51,843 bases of DNA, taken from Synechococcales cyanobacterium S06 (GTDB lineage Bacteria; Cyanobacteriota; Cyanobacteriia; Cyanobacteriales; JAABRE01). A program made the position numbers and the translations under genes. The stretch spans positions 1 to 51,843 of the forward strand of contig JAABRE010000033.1 in assembly GCA_011391125.1 (NCBI GenBank), given 5' to 3'. The notes below the pieces were generated by a model that had not been told where the DNA came from, did no database searches, and saw nothing but the letters and a program-made list of their open reading frames with translations. This document shows, piece by piece, positions 19,811 to 27,647 of the stretch (position 1 is the stretch's first letter; every line of letters starts with the position of its first letter).

Positions 19811-19875
19811 TGTGGGAAATAGCATTAACAAAAAGAGCTTTAAAAGATGCGAAAAAAATTAATAATTTCGGTTAA
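19810..19875 (+). pseudogene. Truncated YoeB/RelE-type toxin
   Basis: Starts with ATG overlapping the antitoxin stop and reads MWEIALTKRALKDAKKINNFG before TAA. W-x-I-x-x-T-K-x-A-x-K-D is the start of YoeB/RelE mRNA interferases (about 85-90 aa). The catalytic C-terminal half is absent, and no downstream frame restores it. Confidence 0.75.
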
Positions 19876-20085
19876 AATTTTAATGATGTGGTCTCATTAT
19901 GAATAATTTTAATGAAGTTTATTTGTTATTATTTGGGTAATAAAAACAGCGATAATATAATTGTTTTTTAATCAGATTATTAGCTATTTTACCTTTTAAT
20001 TGGTAAGGTGAGAAAACTTTTTAAACTGACTGTAGATCGCAAAATTGAGCGCAGTTTTCCCTCCCTACCATAACTATTAAATAAG

Positions 20086-20148
20086 TAGGGTGCGTCACAT
20101 AGACAAGTTATCCTTTGAATCATTATCTTAATAAGGTGACGCACCCTA
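20086..20148. repeat. TAGGGTGCGTCAC inverted repeat, copy c
   Basis: 63 bp, same ends as copy b but with the interior inverted (ATAGACAAGTTATCC...). It abuts the psbA relic. Confidence 0.88.
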
Positions 20149-20152
20149 CAAA

Positions 20153-20204
20153 CTAGGAGCGGTTAAAGCGACAGGATATTGAACTCCAGTGCGAAGTCTA
20201 AGGG
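20153..20204 (-). pseudogene. Relic of a psbA 3' end
   Basis: Hand alignment to the psbA 3' end at 24908-24960 gives 47 of 53 identical positions with one single-base deletion, which shifts the frame. The first 17 bases are identical. It corresponds to the D1 C-terminal codons from PLDLAAG to TAPS. Nothing of psbA is recognisable to its right, and the psbA terminator is absent to its left. Confidence 0.78.
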
Positions 20205-20318
20205 TTTTCACTTCTAGGTATTTATGCTTAAGATAAGTTTTCTTTATAAAGGGTTGACAATTCACCTAAATTGAAACACAATAAGACTAAAGTTTATTGA
20301 CAAAAAAAACAAATACAA

Positions 20319-21257
20319 ATGTCGAATGTGGAATTATCACCAAATAAGTCGGAAAGTAAGAAATTTAACTGGTTTTTGCTAGTTTTATTGGTTTTACCCC
20401 TGATAGTGACGGCGAAAATACAGTTTTTTTGTTATCCCATGATTACTAATGGGGAGCTAGGGAAAGCTTGTTATAGTGAACCAACCCTGAGTCAAGTTAT
20501 TCAAGATCCGCACACCCACGGTAATACACTATATAAATTAGCATCTGATCCTAAATCTGATGAAAGTTTACTTCGGGATTTGAGTTCTAAATTAGATTTT
20601 CCGAGAGTAGATTATGATCCGATTATTCTTCAAACAAAATTGTTAGACAATAAAAATACTCCGTCTGATGTTTTATTAACCATAGCTGATAATCTGATTT
20701 CACAAAACAGCCTGGAAGAAAATCAACAAGAAAATTTAGCTAAAGGTCAAAATACTCCTGAAATCCTCTTACTAAAGTTAATAGAATTAAACAATGAGTA
20801 TGTTATTTCCCAAATAAGTCAAAGACCCAAACTTTCTCGTCAAACTATTGAGATATTATGGAATAAAAGGAATTCTAACTCAACATCGAACATTTACGTC
20901 TTATCTGGGATAGCATCTCAGGAAAATACACCTAAAGAAATACTCGAAAAATTAGCGGACAGAGGAGATTGTACAATTGATAAAAAACTAGATCTAAATC
21001 CTACAGTTGAGGAAAAATTAGGGAGTAAAAAAGCACAAGATATTACGAATAAAGTTAAAAAATGTGGCGTAACAGTGGGTTGTGATCCTCAACACGGGCA
21101 AAATGTTGGTTGGGGTTTCTTAGGAGGATTAGGAATCATGGGACTTGTCTTAACCATCGGAAGTGGTGGTTTATTAGCACCTTTGGCGATCGGGGCTGGA
21201 GCTTTGGCAGGTGTAGCAACTACAGCGGCGGCCAACTTTTTGAGCAAATGTCCTTAG
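20319..21257 (+). CDS. Membrane protein with variant leucine-rich-like repeats, function unknown
   Basis: 312 aa, not recognised as a known family. A short cytosolic N-terminus is followed by one membrane span (about residues 20-37, LLVLLVLPLIVTAKIQFF) and a helical region with at least three NTP motifs: NKNTPSDVLLTIADN, GQNTPEILLLKLIE, QENTPKEILEKLAD. These resemble LRV/HEAT-like repeats. The C-terminus is a Gly/Ala-rich hydrophobic stretch (about 265-307). Cys pairs flank the spans (CYP..KACY, KKCGVTVGC). First gene of a three-gene same-strand cassette ending in an ABC transporter. It may scaffold or bind a partner at the membrane (inference). Confidence 0.8.
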   Translation: MSNVELSPNKSESKKFNWFLLVLLVLPLIVTAKIQFFCYPMITNGELGKACYSEPTLSQVIQDPHTHGNTLYKLASDPKSDESLLRDLSSKLDFPRVDYDPIILQTKLLDNKNTPSDVLLTIADNLISQNSLEENQQENLAKGQNTPEILLLKLIELNNEYVISQISQRPKLSRQTIEILWNKRNSNSTSNIYVLSGIASQENTPKEILEKLADRGDCTIDKKLDLNPTVEEKLGSKKAQDITNKVKKCGVTVGCDPQHGQNVGWGFLGGLGIMGLVLTIGSGGLLAPLAIGAGALAGVATTAAANFLSKCP

Positions 21258-21316
21258 TTTGTAGTGAGCAAAGAGTTAGGGATTGAAGTTAAGGGCTCAA
21301 GCCCTTACTACGAACA
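21258..21316. repeat. GTTTGTAGTGAG inverted-end repeat
   Basis: About 59 bp with ends GTTTGTAGTGAG and CTTACTACGAAC and a central AAGGGCTCAAGCCCTT palindrome. It fills the space between the first two genes of the membrane cassette, leaving the Shine-Dalgarno of the second gene intact. Confidence 0.7.
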
Positions 21317-21340
21317 TAAAAAACAGGAGGTAATTGAAAG

Positions 21341-21724
21341 ATGTCGAATCAAGATATAAATTTAAAAACGATTCTTGAGCAACCCTTAGCAAAATTAGGA
21401 CTCATTTTAGGGGGAATGGCTTTATTTTTTATACTCTTTTTTTCAGTTGTAGGTACTCAATATGATTTAGATAAAAAGGATGGTAGTCTTTGTATTTTCA
21501 CTGTCAACTGTAAGCAAACAATAGTAGATGGCAATCAAGAATATTTACCAAATGAAAACCATGTTAATCCTCTAAGTGCTTCAATTATTTCGGGAGGAGT
21601 TTCTACGGTTGGTTTAGGTTTATTAATTGGTTTGGGAATTTTGGATTTTCCCATTATTTTAGCTTTAGCTGGAGGAGCTGCAATTTTTTCTGCAACTTAT
21701 TCAGCTTTACAATTTTTGTATTAG
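21341..21724 (+). CDS. Small membrane protein, function unknown
   Basis: 127 aa, no family recognised. One span near the N-terminus (LGLILGGMALFFILFFSVVG, about 18-37), an extracytoplasmic-looking loop with two Cys (LCIFTVNCKQ), then a Gly-rich double span (about 80-125, STVGLGLLIGLGILDF and IILALAGGAAIF). Strong Shine-Dalgarno AGGAGG, 10 bp before ATG. The span / Cys loop / Gly-rich span layout echoes the gene before it. It lies between that gene and the fused ABC transporter on the same strand. Confidence 0.8.
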   Translation: MSNQDINLKTILEQPLAKLGLILGGMALFFILFFSVVGTQYDLDKKDGSLCIFTVNCKQTIVDGNQEYLPNENHVNPLSASIISGGVSTVGLGLLIGLGILDFPIILALAGGAAIFSATYSALQFLY

Positions 21725-21734
21725 TAAATTTTCT

Positions 21735-21795
21735 GGTGCGTCACTTTTACAAAATTAATGATTTAAGTAAAAATTTGTCGCTATGACGCACCCTA
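21735..21795. repeat. GGTGCGTCAC inverted repeat, copy d
   Basis: 61 bp with ends GGTGCGTCAC and GACGCACCCTA, between the second and third genes of the membrane cassette. Confidence 0.8.
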
Positions 21796-21849
21796 CAAAC
21801 TACTACAAACTACTAATTATTTCGGTTTTAATAGGGAGATCAAAGGATT

Positions 21850-23412
21850 ATGAACGTCATTGAATTTAAAAATGTTAGTTATCAAAGAGAGGGGATGAGG
21901 TCTCCTTTAAACAGTGTAGATTTTGCCATTAAACAAGGTGAATTAGTCCAATTAAAGGGCAATAATGGCGAGGGAAAATCCACTTTAATTGACTTTCTGT
22001 TAGGAATCAGAGAACCAGATAGCGGTGAAATTAAGGTTTTTGGTGAGTCACCTAATGATTTAAAACATAAGTTTAATACCGGTACAGTGATTCAAAAATT
22101 AAAATTTCCTAGTAATGTTACCCAGTTGGGAAAATGGATTAATTTAATTGAAAGTCATTATCCAAATGCGAAACAAAAAGTAAATTCTATGATTCAAAAA
22201 CTGGAGGCAAAAGAGACAGAAACTAAGAAAAATTCTGACCAGAATAATAACAATGATGCCACTAATTTGAAAAGTAAATTTTCAGGGGGAGAGGAAAGTA
22301 AGATATTTTTTGCCCTTGCTCAAGCTGGTGATCCTAAACTGTTAATATTAGATGAACCTACCAGTAATTTATCATCGGAAAATAGCCAGAAAATTTGGCA
22401 GCAAATTGAGCAATTTATTGCCGAAGGTAAGACTGTTTTATTTGTTTGTCATGACTCAGAAATAGGAGTTCAACCCGATAAAACTTTAGTATTAGAAAAT
22501 GGTAAAGTAACGGTAATTGAAAATCAAGAAAAAATTGGTTCGCAATTAGAATCAAAACAAGAGAATATTAAGGATAATAAAATCGGTTTAATTCACTGGT
22601 TATCTTTGTTAATTGAACATACCAAATTTAATATTTATCAAACTTTACAACTGGATAAAAAGTATTTAACAATCTTTATTATCTCAACGATTTTATTTGC
22701 GGGTGTTTTCTCTTTTCTACCGAAAATGTTACCGTTAGCTCCTTTAGGAATCAGTCATTCTTTCATCATAGCTAATGCTTATTCTTTTTATCTAGCATTG
22801 ATGGCTATGACAATAACAGGAAATACCATTTCTATTGAACGTCAAAATGAAACTTTGACGAAAATTCTCAAAACTTTACCCCTACCTCCGATTATTTATT
22901 TATCAGCTAAAGTTATCGCTTCTTTGTTAATACTTTCTGTGTCAATCTTCTTAATGATTGGTATGACGGTTTTAATAAGTAGTATTCCCACTTCAGAATT
23001 ATTAACCCTATCTTTTGGTTTTATCATCGGAGTAATACCCTATTTATTTTTCGGAGTAGCATTAGGTTATAAATTCGGACAAAAAGAAATCCAATTAGTT
23101 GCCATTGGTAGTTGTTTTCTGTTTATAATTCCTATTTACCTGAGAAGTATATTAGAACCATTTGAAGGCAAATTAGATGCCTCTAGTAGTTTAATCCCAT
23201 GGTTTAATAGTGGGGAATTATTGGGAGATTATTTAGCAGCTCATTCTCCTCTTTATCATTATTCTCAAATTATTTTATACCTCAGTAATGAAACCAAATA
23301 TGATCAATATATTTCTGTGCATGAATTTTGGTTAATCTGGTATATTATTCTCGCTTTAATGTTCGGATTATGGGCCTATAAAACTACCGTCAAAAAAGAG
23401 GCTAAAGCTTAA
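21850..23412 (+). CDS. ABC transporter with fused ATPase and permease domains
   Basis: 520 aa in NBD-then-TMD order. ATPase, residues about 1-225: Walker A GNNGEGKST, Q-loop VIQKLKF, signature FSGGEES, Walker B LLILDEPTS, H-loop VCHD. A polar Asn/Asp/Lys-rich insert (about residues 118-140) precedes the signature. The C-terminal half has about six spans and resembles ABC-2/CcmB-type permeases (NTISIERQNETLTKILKTLPLPP). A pair of such chains would form an exporter; the cargo is unknown. It is the last gene of the cassette and is the best clue that the two upstream membrane proteins are cargo, partners or targets of transport. Confidence 0.88.
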   Translation: MNVIEFKNVSYQREGMRSPLNSVDFAIKQGELVQLKGNNGEGKSTLIDFLLGIREPDSGEIKVFGESPNDLKHKFNTGTVIQKLKFPSNVTQLGKWINLIESHYPNAKQKVNSMIQKLEAKETETKKNSDQNNNNDATNLKSKFSGGEESKIFFALAQAGDPKLLILDEPTSNLSSENSQKIWQQIEQFIAEGKTVLFVCHDSEIGVQPDKTLVLENGKVTVIENQEKIGSQLESKQENIKDNKIGLIHWLSLLIEHTKFNIYQTLQLDKKYLTIFIISTILFAGVFSFLPKMLPLAPLGISHSFIIANAYSFYLALMAMTITGNTISIERQNETLTKILKTLPLPPIIYLSAKVIASLLILSVSIFLMIGMTVLISSIPTSELLTLSFGFIIGVIPYLFFGVALGYKFGQKEIQLVAIGSCFLFIIPIYLRSILEPFEGKLDASSSLIPWFNSGELLGDYLAAHSPLYHYSQIILYLSNETKYDQYISVHEFWLIWYIILALMFGLWAYKTTVKKEAKA

Positions 23413-23414
23413 AT

Positions 23415-23566
23415 TTGTAAGGTGGGTAATTGCAGCGATAAAATAGGATAATTGCGATTAATTATAATTCGCAATTGCCCACCTTTTTTAAGGATTGGTG
23501 GGCAAAATGGATTAAATATTATCTGTTTTTTGCTAAAGATTTTTCGCCATTTTTCCCACCCTACAA
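23415..23566. repeat. GTAGGGTGGGTAATTGC repeat, copy 1
   Basis: About 152 bp with outer ends TTGTAAGGTGGG and CCCACCCTACAA and an inner pair GGGTAATTGC / GCAATTGCCC. It starts 2 bp after the ABC transporter stop. Copies at 23593, 24216 and 44482. Confidence 0.8.
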
Positions 23567-23592
23567 TTTATTAATTTAACTAAAGCTTAGAT

Positions 23593-23717
23593 TTGTAGGG
23601 TGGGTAATTGCAGCGATTAATTCAGTTTTCAATTTTCAATTATAATTCGCAATTGCCCACCATTTTTAACTGTATTTTCTGGGTAATTGCTAAGATTTTT
23701 CTTTACCCACCCTACAA
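23593..23717. repeat. GTAGGGTGGGTAATTGC repeat, copy 2
   Basis: About 125 bp, same ends. The preceding CTAAAGCTTAGATT repeats the last codons and stop of the ABC transporter gene (CTAAAGCTTAAATT), so copies 1 and 2 arose by a local duplication that took in the gene's end. It stops 5 bp from the RelE-type toxin gene. Confidence 0.8.
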
Positions 23718-23722
23718 TTAGT

Positions 23723-23986
23723 TTAATCATTATAAATACTTTGACGATGACCAATCTTAATTACTTCAATTATTAAAACTTCATCACAAATAGTATAAAT
23801 TACTCGATAATTACCCACTCGAAGGCGATAAGTTGAGTAACTATCAATTATTTTTTTTACCCCCGAAGGCCGAGGATTCTCAACCAAAGAGTCAACTGCT
23901 TTTAAAATTTTAGGAATAACAGTTTTATCTAACTTTTTAAAATCTTTTTTAGCAGAAGTTTTCCATTTAATCTGATAACAACCCAT
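23723..23986 (-). CDS. RelE/ParE-family toxin
   Basis: 87 aa of the RelE/ParE fold: KTSAKKDFKKLDK at the start, the strand YRLRVGNYRVIYTI, and a C-terminal IIEVIKIGHRQSIY with the GHR motif typical of RelE-type mRNA interferases. Expected to cleave mRNA on the ribosome when the antitoxin is degraded. It overlaps the antitoxin gene by 20 bp and is read after it. Confidence 0.9.
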   Translation of the reverse strand: MGCYQIKWKTSAKKDFKKLDKTVIPKILKAVDSLVENPRPSGVKKIIDSYSTYRLRVGNYRVIYTICDEVLIIEVIKIGHRQSIYND

Positions 23987-24179
23987 CCCTTTTTAACTCC
24001 TCAATTAAATCAGCATGATCAATGGTTGCTTCATTTTGCCTTTCTGTAATAGCTGCTAAATCTTCTAAATCTTCTAATTTTTCTAACAGTTCTTCAAATT
24101 CGGCAAGGGGTAAAATTACCGCCGTTTTTTCTCCTGTGCTATTACTAATATATTGAACATTAAGAGTAGTATTTTTCAT
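23967..24179 (-). CDS. Antitoxin of the RelE-type module
   Basis: 70 aa: N-terminal strand region (NVQYISNSTGEKTAVILPLAEFEELL) as in Phd/YefM-like antitoxins, then a long acidic helix (EKLEDLEDLAAITERQ) that would wrap the toxin. First gene of the pair; bound toxin-antitoxin complexes normally repress their own promoter. Repeat copies 2 and 3 enclose the pair closely. Confidence 0.87.
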   Translation of the reverse strand: MKNTTLNVQYISNSTGEKTAVILPLAEFEELLEKLEDLEDLAAITERQNEATIDHADLIEELKRDGLLSD

Positions 24180-24215
24180 AATCTGATTAAATTAATTTTC
24201 ATAGTAAACAAAGAT

Positions 24216-24364
24216 TTGTAGGGTGGGTAATTGCAGGGATTAATTCAGAGAATAATTTTAAAATATAATTCGCAATTGCCCACCTCGACAATTGCGGTGC
24301 AGAATGGATTAAATATTATCTGTTTTTTGCTAAAGATTTTTCGCCATTTTTCCGACCCGACAAA
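24216..24364. repeat. GTAGGGTGGGTAATTGC repeat, copy 3
   Basis: About 149 bp in the same orientation as copies 1 and 2, with a degraded right end (CCGACCCGACAA). The internal block ATGGATTAAATATTATCTG... is shared with copy 1. It lies between the RelE module and the HicAB module. Confidence 0.8.
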
Positions 24365-24371
24365 ATTTTAT

Positions 24372-24599
24372 TTATAATAAATCAATAAAGTGATCAACCT
24401 CTAATCTAGCTTGTTTTAAAATATGGGATAAAGTAGAACGTTTCACTGGACGATGGGCTGGAACAGTTATTTTTAAAATTTCATCATCTAACATTTTTTC
24501 TAAACGAATATGACTCCCTTTTTGACGAATTACATTCCAACCATCTCGTTTTAAAGCGGCAATTATTTGAGCATAAGAAAGACTCGGAACTTTGCTCAT
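24372..24599 (-). CDS. hicA: HicA-family toxin (YcfA-like)
   Basis: 75 aa, HicA mRNA interferase: a dsRBD-like fold with LSYAQIIAALKRDGWNVIRQKGSHIRLEK, in which GSH holds the catalytic His, and VPAHRPVKRSTLSHILKQARL. Its ATG overlaps the HicB stop by 4 bp (ATAATG type coupling). Here the antitoxin gene comes first, the reverse of the module at 44693-45114. Confidence 0.93.
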   Translation of the reverse strand: MSKVPSLSYAQIIAALKRDGWNVIRQKGSHIRLEKMLDDEILKITVPAHRPVKRSTLSHILKQARLEVDHFIDLL

Positions 24600-24793
24600 A
24601 ATACCAATTCCCTAACAATTAGGCCTTCTTGATTTGGAAAAACGTCACATTCGAGATACAGTTCTATGGCTTCTTGTATATTAGACAAAGCCTCATTAAT
24701 ATTATCTCCTTCACTAATACACCCCGGAAGAGATGGTACATAAACAGTGTAACCTCCTTCGTCACTGGGTTCTAAAATAACAGTTAATTTCAT
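24596..24793 (-). CDS. hicB: HicB-family antitoxin
   Basis: 65 aa with the HicB RNase-H-like partial fold: LTVILEPSDEGGYTVYVPSLPGC and ISEGDNINEALSNIQEAIELYLE. It lacks a C-terminal ribbon-helix-helix or HTH domain, as in short HicB forms. Start of a two-gene unit with hicA. Confidence 0.93.
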   Translation of the reverse strand: MKLTVILEPSDEGGYTVYVPSLPGCISEGDNINEALSNIQEAIELYLECDVFPNQEGLIVRELVL

Positions 24794-24850
24794 GTCAATT
24801 CAGGAAAATTAAGGGATTATTTAATAATAGCAAAAAATAAAAAAGCCATA

Positions 24851-24880
24851 AAAAAAGCTCCCCCGAAGGAGAGCTTTTTT
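24851..24880 (-). terminator. psbA rho-independent terminator
   Basis: Read on the minus strand: AAAAAAGCTCTCCTTCGGGG GAGCTTTTTT. An 8-bp stem with a CTTCGG-type loop and a U-run, 15 bp after the psbA stop. The A-run on the other side makes it potentially bidirectional for hicB. Confidence 0.9.
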
Positions 24881-24894
24881 TATTCACCTAAGAA

Positions 24895-25977
24895 TTAACC
24901 ATTGATGCTAGGAGCGGTTAAAGCTACAGGAGCTTGAACGCCAGCTGCTAAGTCTAAGGGGAAGTTGTGAGCATTACGCTCGTGCATTACTTCAAAACCT
25001 AAGTTAGCACGGTTTAAAATATCAGCCCAGGTGTTGATTACACGACCTTGGGAATCCATTACGGATTGGTTGAAGTTAAAACCGTTGAGGTTAAATGCCA
25101 TGGTGGATACACCTAAAGCAGTAAACCAAATACCAACTACAGGCCACGCACCTAAGAAGAAGTGTAAGCTACGGCTATTGTTAAAGGAAGCATATTGGAA
25201 TATTAAGCGACCAAAGTAACCGTGAGCAGCTACGATATTGTAGGTTTCTTCTTCTTGACCGAATTTGTAACCGTAGTTTTGAGATTCGGTTTCGGTGGTT
25301 TCACGCACTAAAGAAGAGGTTACTAAAGAACCGTGCATAGCACTGAATAAAGAACCACCAAATACACCAGCAACACCTAACATGTGGAAGGGGTGCATGA
25401 GAATGTTATGCTCTGCTTGGAACACGATCATGAAGTTGAATGTTCCAGAGATTCCTAAAGGCATACCGTCGGAGAAGGAACCTTGACCGATGGGGTAGAT
25501 TAAGAATACTGCGGTAGCAGCTGCAACAGGTGCAGAGTAAGCAACACAAATCCAAGGACGCATTCCTAAACGGTAGGACAATTCCCACTCACGACCCATG
25601 TAGCAAAAGATGCCAACGAGGAAGTGGAAAATTACGAGCTGGTAAGGACCGCCGTTATACAACCATTCATCTAAGGAAGCAGCTTCCCAGATGGGGTAGA
25701 AGTGAAGACCGATAGCGTTGGAGCTAGGTACAACAGCACCAGAAATAATGTTGTTGCCGTATAACAAAGAACCAGCGACAGGTTCACGAATACCGTCGAT
25801 GTCAACGGGGGGTGCAGCTACGAAAGCGATGATGTAACAAATAGTTGCGGTTAAGAGAGTAGGGATCATTAATACACCGAACCAACCTACATAAAGGCGG
25901 TTTTCAGTGCTGGTGATCCACTGACAAAACTGCTCCCATAAGGAGGCGCTTTCGCGCTGTTGTAAAGTGGTAGTCAT
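24895..25977 (-). CDS. psbA: Photosystem II D1 protein (high-light type, Glu130)
   Basis: 360 aa, full length. D1 is a reaction-centre core subunit in the thylakoid membrane; it binds pheophytin, QB and the Mn4Ca cluster and is replaced constantly during photodamage repair. Five membrane spans; [15 protein letters not shown] puts Glu at position 130, the residue typical of high-light D1 forms rather than Gln130. Mn ligands are present near D170, E189, H332, E333 and D342. The precursor tail after Ala344 is [16 protein letters not shown], 16 residues removed by CtpA. The gene has its own promoter and terminator. Confidence 0.99.
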   Translation of the reverse strand: MTTTLQQRESASLWEQFCQWITSTENRLYVGWFGVLMIPTLLTATICYIIAFVAAPPVDIDGIREPVAGSLLYGNNIISGAVVPSSNAIGLHFYPIWEAASLDEWLYNGGPYQLVIFHFLVGIFCYMGREWELSYRLGMRPWICVAYSAPVAAATAVFLIYPIGQGSFSDGMPLGISGTFNFMIVFQAEHNILMHPFHMLGVAGVFGGSLFSAMHGSLVTSSLVRETTETESQNYGYKFGQEEETYNIVAAHGYFGRLIFQYASFNNSRSLHFFLGAWPVVGIWFTALGVSTMAFNLNGFNFNQSVMDSQGRVINTWADILNRANLGFEVMHERNAHNFPLDLAAGVQAPVALTAPSING

Positions 25978-26021
25978 AATTATTGCTATGTATTTATCAA
26001 GGTACGTTATGTATGTCTAAT

Positions 26022-26050
26022 ATATTAGATGATATTTTTAGTTTTGTAAA
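26022..26050 (-). promoter_or_regulatory. psbA promoter
   Basis: On the minus strand, TTTACA (26045-26050) and TAATAT (26022-26027) are 17 bp apart, a good sigma-70-type pair, giving a leader of about 35-40 nt before ATG 25977. AT-rich sequence upstream may carry further light-response elements; none is identified by eye. Confidence 0.7.
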
Positions 26051-26181
26051 GTTTTTTAAGGTAATATTTCGTTATGTTACATATAAGTAAAAATTATCTT
26101 TTTTGTGCTGATTTTTCTCTTTTCCAGTGATATAGTCACATAGCTATATTAAAAGGGGCAAGTATTGATAAAATCAAATAA

Positions 26182-27123
26182 TTAACAATTATTAATGGTC
26201 AATTGTTTAAGGCGATCGCCCAGCCAACCATAATATTGGGGATATACAGGTAGTCGTTGAACAAGGCTGTAGCCTGCGTTTTTTAGTAGATTAGAGAGGT
26301 TTTCGAGGGTAAGGTGTTTAAAATCTGGGTTTACCTCGTCTAATGGTCCTATTCCGCCTAAATCTGTGGCTCCAGCGGCTAAACAATCAAGGAGAAACGA
26401 GGTTTCGGGGATTAAATTAGGGGGAATTTGGATGGTGATAGTATCAGGGAGAATTTGACGAGCTTTTGCAATGATACTGGGGAGTTCTTTAAGATTAAAG
26501 GAGGGGGTCTGTGAATCTTGTTGTTTACCGAGACTATGAGGTTGCAGGATCACCTCTTGGATATGACCATATTTAAGGTGGAGGGAGGCGATCGCATTTA
26601 GACTGTCCCACCAATCCTGTTCGATTTCACCAATACCGAATAAGATTCCGGTGGTAAAGGGAATTTTAAGTTGGCCTGCTTGTTCTATTTGTTGTAAACG
26701 CAAGGGGGGATTTTTGCTAGGGGCGTGACGGTGTACAGTATTAAGTAAAGTGGGGGTCAATTGTTCTAACATTAAACCCATGGAAACGTTAACCTGTTTA
26801 AGTTGTGACATTTCTTGGTAACTTAAAGGTCCGACATTGGTATGGGGGAGAAAACCCATTTCTAAGGCCAATTCACAGAGATTATATATTAATTGAAACC
26901 AAGGTTTTCTTAGTTTTGAATTAGGGTGAACTTCTCCACTTAAAATGAGAATTTCACAGATATTTTGCTCCTGTAATTCTGTTAATTTAATTTTGGCTTC
27001 GGGTAAAGTTAACCAAGAATCTTGGCCAGGATCAACCCTGAAATTACAATAACTACAACGATTGAAACACTCATAAGTAGGGACTAAAGTATAAGCTTTA
27101 CTATAGGTGATAATTTTAGTCAT
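26182..27123 (-). CDS. cofG: 7,8-didemethyl-8-hydroxy-5-deazariboflavin synthase subunit CofG
   Basis: 313 aa radical SAM protein. The Fe-S motif C19-FNR-C23-SY-C26 is close to the N-terminus, followed by LILSGEVHP and GILFGIGE. With CofH it makes the deazaflavin FO, the light-harvesting chromophore of cyanobacterial photolyases and precursor of F420. The C-terminal AAGATDLGGIGPLDEVNPDF is a CofG hallmark that separates it from CofH. No cofH is in the window. Placement 1 kb upstream of psbA seems unrelated. Confidence 0.95.
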   Translation of the reverse strand: MTKIITYSKAYTLVPTYECFNRCSYCNFRVDPGQDSWLTLPEAKIKLTELQEQNICEILILSGEVHPNSKLRKPWFQLIYNLCELALEMGFLPHTNVGPLSYQEMSQLKQVNVSMGLMLEQLTPTLLNTVHRHAPSKNPPLRLQQIEQAGQLKIPFTTGILFGIGEIEQDWWDSLNAIASLHLKYGHIQEVILQPHSLGKQQDSQTPSFNLKELPSIIAKARQILPDTITIQIPPNLIPETSFLLDCLAAGATDLGGIGPLDEVNPDFKHLTLENLSNLLKNAGYSLVQRLPVYPQYYGWLGDRLKQLTINNC

Positions 27124-27176
27124 TCTGGTTTATTGATTGTTTGAAAATTGTTTGACAATTAAAATTATAAGGGTTT

Positions 27177-27280
27177 TATAGCATTTTCTGATTAAGTGTT
27201 ATATACCCTCACCCCCTAACCCCCTCATCCCAAAGGGAGAGGGAGAAAAAAGAAGCAAAATATTAACTAAAAATGCTTTA
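27177..27280. mobile_element. TATAGCATTTTC-type MITE, copy 2
   Basis: About 104 bp: TATAGCATTTTCTGATTAAG at the left, CACCCCCTAACCCCC hairpin, and TATTAACTAAAAATGCTTTA at the right with a mutated end. Confidence 0.78.
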
Positions 27281-27647
27281 TTTTAATAAAAAAAGACCCT
27301 AAAAACCGATCGCCTTTTTTAGCGAATTTGCTAAGAATGATCGAAGATTGTTGTCTATTTAGCCCAAATAAGTTGCCATGAACAATTAATAAAAAATGAT
27401 GTTTAACTGAATATAATGATGTACCCCCCTACCCCCCCCTCGCGAGGGGGGGTAGTTACCCGTATTTTTTTCGATTGTAATTTAGGGCAAGGGGAGTAGA
27501 TAGCAGTAATAAATCAGCTAAAAGTTCTGAAAGTCTATTCTTAAAAGGGGTTTTGATTAATAGGCGATGGAATCAGATCAAAAGCGATCGCCTGGTTATG
27601 CTAGATAATGATCCTAGTATTACGAATGCAGATATTGTCTTGTTTTA

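Larger units (their letters stand above)
19876..20318. other. 443-bp gap: repeat copy c, psbA relic, AT-rich leader
   Basis: Contains repeat copy c (20086-20148) and, 4 bp later, a decayed psbA 3' fragment (20153-20204). The last 100 bp are the AT-rich leader of the next gene, with TTGACA at 20255-20260 as a possible -35 box. No other gene is visible. Confidence 0.7.
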
